In this document: positions 7,322 through 15,681 of the stretch, piece after piece
How the letters are laid out: every line of letters begins with the position of its first letter
Position numbering within the stretch: the first letter of the stretch is position 1
Assembly (NCBI GenBank): GCA_900321655.1
Contig: ONWU01000003.1
Span: forward strand, 1 to 64,000
DNA length: 64,000 bases
Source of the DNA: an uncultured Bacteroidales bacterium
Lineage (GTDB): Bacteria > Bacteroidota > Bacteroidia > Bacteroidales > UBA932
Direction: 5' to 3'
Notes under the pieces: generated by a model
What the model saw: the letters and a program-made list of their open reading frames with translations, nothing else
What the model was told of the DNA's origin: nothing
The model's database searches: none
Program-made: the position numbers and the translations under genes

Positions 7322-9917
7322 CCTTCTTGGGGGTATCTTTGATGTGAAGATCCAGCTGCGGATAAGGAATCTCTATTCCGTTCTCTGCAAAGGCCTTGTA
7401 AATGGCTTCGCGGGCCTGGGCCGGGAAGGAGAGGTAGGTTTCCACCGTGGTATACAGGAGGACCTTGATATCTACGGAACTGTCTCCAAAATTCTCTACC
7501 CGAACCGTTACGGCTTTCTTTCTGTCCACCACCTCCCGGCCGTACTTGTCTTTGCGCATAAGGGAAGAGATGGCCTCCAGAATAACCTGACGGGCCTTTT
7601 CTACATCTGTCCCGTACCGTACGCCCACCATAAAGGTGACCAGCTGGTAGGAATTGTTCCGGGTGAGGTTTTTGAAATTCTTGTTGAAGAGGGTGGAATT
7701 GGTAAAGAACATCACCGAGCTGTCCAGCGCTTCTATCTGGGTGGTCTGGTAGCCCAGGCCGATGACGGTGCCGCGGATGCCGTCGCACTCCACGACGTCT
7801 CCCACGCGGACGCGCCCGCCCATCAGTTGGATGCCGTAGAAGAAGTTGTTCAGGATGTCCTTCATGGCAAAGCCGATACCCGTTGCCAAGCCGGTGGTAA
7901 TGAGGGCCAGGCCCGAGGCGGGAATCTTGAGCATCAGGAAGACGATGATCAGGTACAGGCCCCAGCTCAGCAGGGTAATGAGGTTATCGGCCAGGTTGAA
8001 ATTGATGTCCGTCTCCTTGAATACGACGCCTTCTCCCAGTTTGCGGATGGCTGCCTTCGTTTTGACAGAGCGGTAGAAGGCTTTGGCGGCGTATACGATA
8101 TAGCGGAATACGTAATACAGGATGAAGACCAGGATAATCATGAAAAGGGACAGCTGGAAGCCCTTTTCAGTCTGGAAGAATGGCGTAAAGAAGATCCCCT
8201 GAGCTATGGTGGTGAAGTTGAATACCCGGCAGGCCATAAAGATGGCGGCAGGGAAGGAACAGATGGTGAGAAGGGGCATTACAGTCATCTTCATCAGGTC
8301 GTACAGCCAGGTAACTTCAATATAGGCCCCTTTGGCCGATGTCAGCGGCATGGTGGGATGCTGGCTGCGGTATTCGCTCTTGCGCTGCTTGATGCGCTTT
8401 TCATAGCGGCGGTCCAGCAGTTTGGAAATGGCGATGACGGTTTCCAGCAGGGACAGCAGGAAGATCCAGGCAATCATCAGCATCAGGGAACCCATCACTA
8501 CGCCGGCCCAGGAAATGAGGGTGGCGATGGTGAAGACGATAGCGCCGGACCACAGCAGCAAGCGGTCCTGCCTGCCCACCTCGGCGGGAATTCTGTAATT
8601 GACGAAGAATTGCCAGATGGTGAAAAGCAGCAGCAGGGCCGGGAAAATGAGCCGGATGACGCTGTTGGGGATGAAGATGATGCGAAGGTAGATGATAAAG
8701 AACGCCATGATGAGCGTGGGCAGATAGGCGTGCAGGGTGCCGCGGATCTGGCGCTTGTCCAGCCGGATGAGCATCGACATAAAGATGGCTCCTGTCAACC
8801 AGGCGAATTCCGCCATCATGCTGGAGGAGCGTACGATGAAGGTATTGTGGCTGGTTGCCATATTGATCAGAAGGAAGACCCCGAACAGGAATACGCCCAG
8901 AAGGGCAATGATCATTCCCTTGTGGTCCCGGAACCATTCCCCCTGGCCCATACGGCTTTTCATAAGCCCTTTGTTTACAATGAGGGTGGCAACAAAGGTG
9001 GCCAGCAGCAGGATGGCCAGCAGCATGAAGGAGTATATGAACACGATAGGGCCTCTCCAGGAGCTGATAACGTGTTCTTCCATGCCCAGGCGCAGGCTAT
9101 AGCGGCTGCGGATGTCTTCCCGGGCCCGGCTGATGCGGCGCGGCAGGGAGGAAAGGGTTTTGAAATAATTGCCCTGTCCCTGCACGAAGAGTTTCTCCTG
9201 CACGGCGGCGTACTGGTCCTTGGCATAGATGTACGCGCTGCGAAGGAGCTCGTCCGTCTGCTCGTAGTACTCGTTGTCTTTCTGGATCTGCTGGAGCTGG
9301 CTCCAGTAATAGGCTACAATCTGTTCCGCCACATACAGGCAGCTGTCCCTCACCGCAATGGTGGCTTCGTCCATCGCGAGGGTGGTTTCTCCTCTGACGA
9401 ATTCGGGGGTGTCCACGATGGCGGTGTCGGCCTCGGCCAGTGCCACCGCTACGGAATCCAGGGCTACGGCCACTTTCCTTTCCTGGACAATCTCTTCTGC
9501 CGTACGCTCCGGGGGCATTTTCCTCAGGGTGAGCACCAGGCGGTTGTATCGGTCCATCTGGGCCGTGAGGGTGGCCTTGACTTCGTCGTAGGGGGTGCTC
9601 TGGCTCTTGAACTGCTCGTACTGATGGGTTACTTCGTTCAGGGCGAAGGTGAGGTCGAAGGTGTTTTCGGCCGCCTGGGAGTAGAGCATCAGGGACAGCT
9701 CGTTGCACTCGTCAATGAGCTCTACCAGGCGCTGGTGCTGCTCCTGGACCCGTTTTTCCACGCTCCCGCTGAACTGGAGCATCCCGCTGTAGGTTTCCTT
9801 CAGTTCCATCAGAAGTACGGAGAGCGTTTGGTGCAGGTCCTTTTCCTTGAACACCGCCCAGACAGGGGCTGCCAATATCATCAGAGCCCCCAGGGCTGCC
9901 ATCAGTCTTTTCTTCAT
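7314..9917 (-). CDS. Large MscS/MscK-type mechanosensitive channel
   Basis: I chose the ATG at 9917, which gives a signal peptide (MKKRLMAALGALMILAAPVWA) and 867 residues; an upstream start would run through the promoter. Residues about 22-270 form a periplasmic helical domain. Many membrane helices follow, then the MscS core: the TM3 pore helix region with GLALITTGLATGIGFAMKD, the beta domain with GDVVECDGIRGTVIGLG, and the cytoplasmic cage domain to the C-terminus. It should act as an inner-membrane emergency valve in osmotic downshock. It is the first gene of this minus-strand group. Confidence 0.9.
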   Translation of the reverse strand: MKKRLMAALGALMILAAPVWAVFKEKDLHQTLSVLLMELKETYSGMLQFSGSVEKRVQEQHQRLVELIDECNELSLMLYSQAAENTFDLTFALNEVTHQYEQFKSQSTPYDEVKATLTAQMDRYNRLVLTLRKMPPERTAEEIVQERKVAVALDSVAVALAEADTAIVDTPEFVRGETTLAMDEATIAVRDSCLYVAEQIVAYYWSQLQQIQKDNEYYEQTDELLRSAYIYAKDQYAAVQEKLFVQGQGNYFKTLSSLPRRISRAREDIRSRYSLRLGMEEHVISSWRGPIVFIYSFMLLAILLLATFVATLIVNKGLMKSRMGQGEWFRDHKGMIIALLGVFLFGVFLLINMATSHNTFIVRSSSMMAEFAWLTGAIFMSMLIRLDKRQIRGTLHAYLPTLIMAFFIIYLRIIFIPNSVIRLIFPALLLLFTIWQFFVNYRIPAEVGRQDRLLLWSGAIVFTIATLISWAGVVMGSLMLMIAWIFLLSLLETVIAISKLLDRRYEKRIKQRKSEYRSQHPTMPLTSAKGAYIEVTWLYDLMKMTVMPLLTICSFPAAIFMACRVFNFTTIAQGIFFTPFFQTEKGFQLSLFMIILVFILYYVFRYIVYAAKAFYRSVKTKAAIRKLGEGVVFKETDINFNLADNLITLLSWGLYLIIVFLMLKIPASGLALITTGLATGIGFAMKDILNNFFYGIQLMGGRVRVGDVVECDGIRGTVIGLGYQTTQIEALDSSVMFFTNSTLFNKNFKNLTRNNSYQLVTFMVGVRYGTDVEKARQVILEAISSLMRKDKYGREVVDRKKAVTVRVENFGDSSVDIKVLLYTTVETYLSFPAQAREAIYKAFAENGIEIPYPQLDLHIKDTPKKDA

Positions 9918-9943
9918 AGCTTGCCTTGTTCTTTTACAAACCA

Positions 9944-9975
9944 CAAAGATACTGAAAATGGCCTTTTTTAACAAA
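9944..9975 (-). promoter_or_regulatory. Promoter of the MscS-type channel gene
   Basis: On the minus strand: TTTG (9972-9975), a 20-base spacer, then TATCTTTG (9944-9951). Both boxes match the Bacteroides consensus. The ATG lies 27 bases downstream of the -7 box. Confidence 0.65.
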
Positions 9976-9999
9976 AAAAGGCCCGGGTATTCCCGGACC
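9973..9999 (-). terminator. Intrinsic terminator after the four-gene sugar cluster
   Basis: GGCCCGGG (9980-9987) pairs with CCCGGACC (9992-9999) around TATT. Read on the minus strand, the hairpin is followed by seven T residues. It sits 25 bases past the stop of the epimerase-like gene, and its T tract overlaps the promoter of the next gene. Confidence 0.75.
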
Positions 10000-10024
10000 T
10001 TGCTGGAATCAGAAGTCTCTAATC

Positions 10025-10906
10025 CTATTTGTTGTAGGTGGCCTTGACGAACGGTGCGGAAAGAAGGTAGTCTGCACTTTCCCGGAAACTTTCCAGGATA
10101 TCCTCGTGCTTGTACCTTTCAATCTCTACCACAAAGTCTTCCAGGCCGGCCTTGTCGGCATTTTTGAAAATGGCGTCAAAGCCCACCATCCCGCTCTGGC
10201 CCACTTCCCACTCGTCCTTGATGTGGAGCATCCGGAAGCGGCCGGGATAGCGCTCAAAGTAATCCACGGGGGAAGCTTTGCCGATGACGGCCCAGTACAC
10301 ATCCATCTGGAAGAATACCAGCTGGGGATCCGTGTGCTGGAGGAGGTAGTCGTACATGACCTGGTCTTCCACCTTCTCAAACTCGTAGGCGTGGTTGTGA
10401 TAGCCGTAGGCCATCCCGGCGGCCTTGCAGCGGCGGCCCACTTCATTGAGGTAGTCGCAGTAGACCTGCAGGTGCTTCAGGTTTTCCTGAAGGCCCATCC
10501 AGGGCGTTACAAGGTACTTCATTCCGGCTTCCTTGTGCACCTGGATGCACTTGTCCCACCATTTGAGGGCTTCCGTGAGGTCTCCGCTTTCCAGCTCTTC
10601 CCGGGACAGGCCGCGGGAAACGTGGGCGCTGAGTACCTTCATTCCGGCAGCTTCCACTTTCTTTCTGAATACTTCGGGCGTGTCTCCGTAGATGAGACCG
10701 TTCTCAGCGTCATAGCTGGCGGTTTCCACGGCGGTGTAGCCCATCGAGGCGATGGTCTTCAGGAGATCGGCGTAGTTCTCATGGGTAAGGATACTGCGTG
10801 CAGAGTACATCTGCACGCACATATCCTTCCTGGGAGAAGAGCCTTCCCCGCTGCTTGCACAGGCTGTCATGGCAACTAGAGCAAGGGCTAAAAAGACTTT
10901 CTTCAT
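10025..10906 (-). CDS. TIM-barrel sugar isomerase/epimerase-like lipoprotein
   Basis: The 293-residue protein begins with a lipoprotein signal whose lipobox is VAMTAC. The rest fits the AP endonuclease 2-type TIM barrel of sugar phosphate isomerases/epimerases: VQMYSARSIL, VETASYDAENGLIYG, GYHNHAYEF, QMDVYWA and MLHIKDEW. The His, Glu and Asp residues in these blocks usually bind a metal and the sugar. It follows the DUF1080 gene by one base. With the two oxidoreductases it probably forms a pathway for a keto-sugar or glycoside outside the cytoplasm; the exact substrate is not readable from the sequence. Confidence 0.8.
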   Translation of the reverse strand: MKKVFLALALVAMTACASSGEGSSPRKDMCVQMYSARSILTHENYADLLKTIASMGYTAVETASYDAENGLIYGDTPEVFRKKVEAAGMKVLSAHVSRGLSREELESGDLTEALKWWDKCIQVHKEAGMKYLVTPWMGLQENLKHLQVYCDYLNEVGRRCKAAGMAYGYHNHAYEFEKVEDQVMYDYLLQHTDPQLVFFQMDVYWAVIGKASPVDYFERYPGRFRMLHIKDEWEVGQSGMVGFDAIFKNADKAGLEDFVVEIERYKHEDILESFRESADYLLSAPFVKATYNK

Positions 10907-10907
10907 C

Positions 10908-11750
10908 TTAGTCCATCACTTTGATGCGGATGTTGCGGTACCACACATCGTCTCCGTGGTCCTGCAGGCCGATATAGCCTTCGTGGTTCTCTCCGCCGCA
11001 GTTGTTCAGCAGTTCGAAGGCGAGGGGCCAGTCTTTCTGGGAGAATTTGCTGGCTTGGAGCATATCCGTCCACTGCTGGGTCCACAGGTGGTATTCCAGC
11101 ACCTTTTCATCGTTCTGGAAATGAACTACCGTTCCCTTGAAGACCAGGATCTTCACCTTGTTCCATTCACCGTAAGGGTTCTGGTTCTGGGGCTTGGCGG
11201 GGATCATGTCGTACAGGGAGGCACTCTGGCGGTTGCCGTCAACGCCCAGCAGGGCGTCCGGGTGGTTGGCATTGTCCAGCACCTGGTATTCGGGAGCAGA
11301 AATGTAGATGGGCTCGTAGCGGTCTTTTCCGTTCTCGTCCTTGGTGGTCACTTCCTTGGCCAGGTAGAAGATACCGGAATTGCCGCCCTTGGAGATTTTC
11401 CATTCCATTTCCAGGGTGAAATTCTTGAACTGGTGGGCAAAGATGATGTCTCCGCCTTCTCCGGTCTGGCCTTCGCCGCTTCCGGTGCCGCTGAATTTGA
11501 GGGCACCGTCTTCAATGGCCCAGCGGGCGGGAAGTTCGGTCTTGCCGTAACCGCGCCAGCCCTTGGTGGAAGTGCCGTCAAACAGAACTACATAGCCGTC
11601 CTCGTCTACCGGGAATTCGTCCAGATTCACCTGAGGGGCTTCTACTACGGTGTAGGCGGGAACACCGCCCTGCTTCTTATTGTTGTTTTTGCAAGATACT
11701 GCACTCATAACCAGAAGGGTTGCTGCAGATAAAAACAGGAGTTTTCTCAT
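10908..11750 (-). CDS. DUF1080 (3-keto-disaccharide hydrolase-type) lipoprotein
   Basis: The 280-residue protein has a lipoprotein signal (cysteine after VMSAVS). It then shows the DUF1080 jelly-roll blocks: VLFDGTSTKGWRGYG, FTLEMEWKISKGGNSGIFY, EYQVLDNANHPD and GYIGLQDHGDDVWYRNIRI. DUF1080 proteins include hydrolases that cleave 3-keto-glycosides made by Gfo/Idh/MocA dehydrogenases. Two such dehydrogenases lie directly upstream, which supports that role here. It probably sits in the periplasm or on the outer membrane. Confidence 0.85.
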   Translation of the reverse strand: MRKLLFLSAATLLVMSAVSCKNNNKKQGGVPAYTVVEAPQVNLDEFPVDEDGYVVLFDGTSTKGWRGYGKTELPARWAIEDGALKFSGTGSGEGQTGEGGDIIFAHQFKNFTLEMEWKISKGGNSGIFYLAKEVTTKDENGKDRYEPIYISAPEYQVLDNANHPDALLGVDGNRQSASLYDMIPAKPQNQNPYGEWNKVKILVFKGTVVHFQNDEKVLEYHLWTQQWTDMLQASKFSQKDWPLAFELLNNCGGENHEGYIGLQDHGDDVWYRNIRIKVMD

Positions 11751-11772
11751 AATGGGTTATCTATTTTGTAAA

Positions 11773-13257
11773 TTAATCTTTGGGCATTTCGGGAAGTTTC
11801 CAGCCGTCACGGAACACAGGTTTGATGAGCTCTTCGGCAAACTGGTTGGCATCTACGGGCTCTGTGTATACATTCTCGAAGGTGGGGTGACCGTCGTGGA
11901 TGGAGAAGCCGTCGTGGATCATGGTGCGGATGGTGGCACCCTTGGGAATGTTGGTGAAACGCATATTCTCACCGTCCCACTCCAGTTCCTGGTTCAGGCT
12001 TTGCAGGCGCACGGCCACAACACCCATGGCGACCATCTCGTTGAACGGGCCGGCCTGGGCGAAGTCCGAAACGCAGGGGACGCGATAGTCCGGATGCTCC
12101 TTGCAGGCGCGCACCCAGTCCTGCTGGTGGGAAGTTTTCACCTCTCTGAGGACGTGCGGAACCTCGGGGTTACGGCCGCTCAGCAGGTACGGACGTACAC
12201 CGTAGCAGCCACAGATGAGGGTATCCTTGGTGCCATAGAAAATGAGGCAGCCGCCGGCATCGTTCAGGTCCTTTCCAGCCGGGAGACCTTCCGGACGATC
12301 CGGGAGGATGCCGCCGTCCGTCCAGTTCACAACTACCTCGGGCATGGCTACCTTGGGCATATTGTCACGGGCGGGGAAAACGAAGCGGACTTTTTCGGCC
12401 TGGGGGCAGGATTCGGTGAGGAGGGCGGTAGAACTGCCCTGAACCTTGGTGGGATAGCCCAGCTTGAGGGCGGCAAACACCGGGTGCAGGATGTGGCAGG
12501 CCATATCTCCGAGGGCGCCGGTACCGAAGTCCCACCAGCCGCGGAAATTCCAGGGAGTATAAATAGAATGGTAGGGGCGCATCGGGGCGGGGCCGATGAA
12601 GCAGTCCCAGTTCATGGTCTTGGGCACCTTCTCTGCCTTGGCGGGACGCTCCAGACCCTGGGGCCAGATGGGACGGTCCGTAAAGGCATCCACGCGGGTG
12701 ACTTCACCGATTTCTCCGTTCCAGATCCATTCACAGACCTTGCGGACCCCTTCCTCAGAAGCACCCTGGTTACCCATCTGGGTGGCTACCCGGTACTTCT
12801 TGGCCAGCTTGGTGAGCAGGCGGGATTCGTAAACGGTGCGGGTGAGGGGCTTTTCACAGTAAACGTGCTTGCCGGCCTTGATGGCTTCGGCGGCAATGAT
12901 GGCGTGCGTGTGGTCTGCGGTGGCCACGATAACGGCATCGGCCTCCGGCAGCAGCTCCTTGAACATCACGCGGTAGTCGCTGTACTTCTTGGCGTTGGGA
13001 TACGTCTTGAACACGTGGTCTGCGTACTTCCAGTCCACATCGCACAGGCCGATGATTTCCTCGGTCTTGGCTACTTCCGCAATGTCCGCGGCACCACGGC
13101 CGCCGATACCTACAGCGAGCACCTTGAGCTTGCGGTCCATCGGGGGCGGGGGAACATCCTTGGCTTTGGCCAGTACGGATTTGGGGGCCACGGTAAGACC
13201 AATGGCGGCTGCGGTTCCTGCCTTAAGGAACGATCTTCTGGAAATTTCTTTGGTCAT
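11773..13257 (-). CDS. Gfo/Idh/MocA oxidoreductase with Tat signal
   Basis: The 494-residue protein begins MTKEISRRSFLKAGTAAA, a twin-arginine signal (SRRSFLK), so it is exported folded with its cofactor. VLAVGIGGRGAADI is the NAD(P)-binding motif; EKPLTR holds the conserved EKP lysine, and the C-terminal substrate domain follows. tatA and tatC lie 8-9 kb away in this window. Family members oxidise sugars or glycosides, often at C3. The gene is co-directional with another family member and the DUF1080 gene, with gaps of 22-32 bases. Confidence 0.9.
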   Translation of the reverse strand: MTKEISRRSFLKAGTAAAIGLTVAPKSVLAKAKDVPPPPMDRKLKVLAVGIGGRGAADIAEVAKTEEIIGLCDVDWKYADHVFKTYPNAKKYSDYRVMFKELLPEADAVIVATADHTHAIIAAEAIKAGKHVYCEKPLTRTVYESRLLTKLAKKYRVATQMGNQGASEEGVRKVCEWIWNGEIGEVTRVDAFTDRPIWPQGLERPAKAEKVPKTMNWDCFIGPAPMRPYHSIYTPWNFRGWWDFGTGALGDMACHILHPVFAALKLGYPTKVQGSSTALLTESCPQAEKVRFVFPARDNMPKVAMPEVVVNWTDGGILPDRPEGLPAGKDLNDAGGCLIFYGTKDTLICGCYGVRPYLLSGRNPEVPHVLREVKTSHQQDWVRACKEHPDYRVPCVSDFAQAGPFNEMVAMGVVAVRLQSLNQELEWDGENMRFTNIPKGATIRTMIHDGFSIHDGHPTFENVYTEPVDANQFAEELIKPVFRDGWKLPEMPKD

Positions 13258-13289
13258 AAATTTAGTGTTTTGGGTTTAAAACTTGCTTT

Positions 13290-14480
13290 CTATCCGGCCT
13301 GGAAACAGATGCGGTGGCTTTCCAGAGCATCTTCCAGGGTTATGGCAGGCTGGCGGGAAGGGTCCTTTAAGGCCTGCACAAAATCTTCTACCAGGGCGAG
13401 GTCTGCGTTGCAGTGAAAAGGGAGGGAGGCGTCCTGGCTGAAGTCATAGGACTGCACCAGGTTTCCCTGCCGGTCTCTTACTTCCAGGCTGCTTTCATCC
13501 GAAATGAGTTCTCCCTCCGTTCCGGTAAAAACGGTCTTCCGGCCTTCCCGGCGGGTGAGGGCATTCATCTCGATGGTCAGGAGGATGCCGTCCGTGGCGG
13601 TGAGGGTGACCAGCTGGCGGTCTGCCACATTGTTGTCGCAGCGGAAGGCGCAGCGGCCGAAGCGGCCTTTCTCTACCTCTTCCTGCAGCACTTCCTGCTT
13701 CGTTTTCCCTTCCGGGATGGGGAAGTTGCTGGTCCAGACTCCTCTTCTGAGGTACATGTCAAGGGCCGAATACGAGCAGCCGGGCTCTATCGGGCAGGTG
13801 ATGCAGCGGTCTGTGCTGCCTGCGGGGGCATTCTCCGGCTTGTACCACTCCAGGCTGCCGGCGCTCTGCACCTGTTTGATGTGGGCTCCGGTGGTCCACA
13901 GGAGCATATCCACGTCGTGGCAGCATTTGGAGATGAACGAAGGCGTGGAATCCTCGGCCCGGTTCCAATATCCCCTGACATAGGTGTGCAGCATACGGTC
14001 TTTCCCCACGAATTCCTGGTGAGAAACGCCTGTAATGCGGCCGATGGCCCCTTCGCTGAGGAGTTCCTTCACCTTGCGGTATAAGGGAATGAAGCGGAGC
14101 ACATAGCAAACGCCAATTTTTACTCCCCGGGCGCGGGCGGCTTCGGACAGCTGGAGGCACTGCTGATAGGACTGGGCGACCGGCTTTTCCAGCAGGACGT
14201 GCCAGCCTCTCCGGATGGCCTGCATCACCTGTACATAGTGGTAGCGGTCCGGCGATCCGATGATGATTCCGTCGCAAGGACCCTGGTAATTATCAAAGAG
14301 CTCTTCGGACGATGCAAAACAGACTGCCTGGGGGAGGGAAAACTGCTTCCGGCAGGCCTCTCTTCTAATTAAGTTGGGCTCTGCAAATGCCACTAACTCC
14401 ACCTCTTGTGGGTGCTGCATGAAGTAGGTTAAGTATTTTCCGGTGCGGTTTCCGACTCCGATGGCGGCTAGTTTTATCAT
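13290..14480 (-). CDS. Gfo/Idh/MocA oxidoreductase (cytoplasmic)
   Basis: The 396-residue protein has no export signal. LAAIGVGNRTGKYLTYF is the dinucleotide-binding start, LLEKPVAQSYQQCLQL carries the EKP motif, and SKCCHDVDMLLW fits the substrate domain with its conserved His-Asp pair. A Cys-rich stretch (CITCPIEPGCSY) is seen in a subgroup and could bind a metal. It is the first gene of the four-gene minus-strand cluster. I see no clear promoter of the TAnnTTTG type upstream; a near match, TAAATTTA, lies about 25 bases before the ATG. Confidence 0.85.
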   Translation of the reverse strand: MIKLAAIGVGNRTGKYLTYFMQHPQEVELVAFAEPNLIRREACRKQFSLPQAVCFASSEELFDNYQGPCDGIIIGSPDRYHYVQVMQAIRRGWHVLLEKPVAQSYQQCLQLSEAARARGVKIGVCYVLRFIPLYRKVKELLSEGAIGRITGVSHQEFVGKDRMLHTYVRGYWNRAEDSTPSFISKCCHDVDMLLWTTGAHIKQVQSAGSLEWYKPENAPAGSTDRCITCPIEPGCSYSALDMYLRRGVWTSNFPIPEGKTKQEVLQEEVEKGRFGRCAFRCDNNVADRQLVTLTATDGILLTIEMNALTRREGRKTVFTGTEGELISDESSLEVRDRQGNLVQSYDFSQDASLPFHCNADLALVEDFVQALKDPSRQPAITLEDALESHRICFQAG

Positions 14481-14587
14481 CTGTTCGCTTCAATCGTTAT
14501 AAATTCGGTTAAATTTAGCGAGTTTTGAAGAAAAATCAAAATAAAACTGATTTCTCCTGAACCTGGATGGAATTCGCGAAAAATCAG

Positions 14588-14595
14588 TACCTTTG
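14588..14595 (+). promoter_or_regulatory. Promoter -7 box (TACCTTTG) of the CNNM gene
   Basis: TACCTTTG matches TAnnTTTG and lies 18 bases before the ATG at 14614. No clear -33 TTTG is present. Confidence 0.5.
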
Positions 14596-14613
14596 CAAAT
14601 TCAAAAATAGACA

Positions 14614-15681
14614 ATGACACTGCTGATCATATACCTGCTTCTGACGATGGGCATCTCCTTTCTCTGCTCATTGCTGGAATCTGTACTTATGTCCACCCCC
14701 ATCTCCTACATCAATATGAAGGAGGACGAAGGAGACAAGAACGCTGCTCTATTCCTGAAACTCAAGCAGGAACCGGAACGCCCCCTGGGGGCCATTCTTT
14801 CCCTTAATACCATCGCCAATACCCTGGGTGCGGCGGCGGTGGGTCACCAGGCCACCGCCCTTTCGGGAGGAGACCACTGGTTCGGCATCATCAGCGCCGC
14901 AATGACCCTGCTCATCCTGGTTTTCTCGGAAATCGTTCCCAAGAGCATCGGCACCTCCCATTGGAAAAATCTCCTCTGGTTGTCCCAGCTGATGCAGTTT
15001 CTGGTATACCTGCTTTTCCCCATTGTCTGGCTTATTGAAAAGCTGCATCACAGCATCTCGGACGAAGATCCGGACACCGGCATCTCCCGCGAGGAAGTAT
15101 CGGCCATGGCCAATATGGGAGAGGAAGAAGGTGTGCTGGACAACAGCGAGAACAAGGTGATCCAGAACATCATCAAACTGGACGATATCAAGGCGTACGA
15201 CATCATGACCCCGCGCATTGTGGCGGCCATCGCCCCGGAATCGATGACGCTGAAGCAGTTCTACAAGCAGGAGGACCTTTCCCACAATTCCCGCATCCCC
15301 GTCTATTCAGATTCTCCGGAATTCATTACGGGCTATATCCTGCGGTACGACGTCCTGGAGAACCTGGCCGAGGACAAGTTTGATATGCGCCTGAAAAGCA
15401 TCAAGCGGAAGATTGCGGCCTTCCACGAGGAGACGTCCGTATCCGACATCTGGGAAAGTCTTCTCAAGACCCGGGACCAGATTGCCCTCATCATAGACGA
15501 TTATGGCTGTTTCCAGGGAATCATCACTTTAGAAGATATTATGGAAACCATTCTGGGAATGGAGATTATAGACGAGAATGATACCATTACGGATATGCAG
15601 CAGTACGCCAGGGAGCGCTGGCTCAAACGCAAGAACCAGTATAAGCAGATAGTGCTGCCGGAGGAAGAGCCGGAGGACTAG
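14614..15681 (+). CDS. CNNM/CorC family membrane protein with CBS pair
   Basis: The 355-residue protein has an N-terminal DUF21 membrane domain (about residues 1-150; a helix at the start, then SIGTSHWKNLLW) and a cytoplasmic CBS pair (about 185-335, with YDIMTPRI and ALIIDDYGCFQGIITLEDI). The family extrudes or transports Mg2+ or Co2+; some members affect envelope stability. It lacks the C-terminal CorC-HlyC transporter-associated domain seen in longer members. Its stop overlaps the convergent mutY gene by 4 bases. Confidence 0.85.
   Translation: MTLLIIYLLLTMGISFLCSLLESVLMSTPISYINMKEDEGDKNAALFLKLKQEPERPLGAILSLNTIANTLGAAAVGHQATALSGGDHWFGIISAAMTLLILVFSEIVPKSIGTSHWKNLLWLSQLMQFLVYLLFPIVWLIEKLHHSISDEDPDTGISREEVSAMANMGEEEGVLDNSENKVIQNIIKLDDIKAYDIMTPRIVAAIAPESMTLKQFYKQEDLSHNSRIPVYSDSPEFITGYILRYDVLENLAEDKFDMRLKSIKRKIAAFHEETSVSDIWESLLKTRDQIALIIDDYGCFQGIITLEDIMETILGMEIIDENDTITDMQQYARERWLKRKNQYKQIVLPEEEPED

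Noticed and set aside
7302..9971. An 889-codon open frame on the plus strand opposite the MscS-type channel gene
   Set aside because: Its translation is rich in His, Gln and Gly, with no family motif, while the minus strand encodes a clear MscS protein. It is a shadow caused by codon bias.
15060..15080. A further copy of the CCGGACACCGG repeat inside the CNNM gene
   Set aside because: Only the half-site is present (ATCCGGACACCGG), with no matching second arm, and the residues belong to the normal CNNM sequence.
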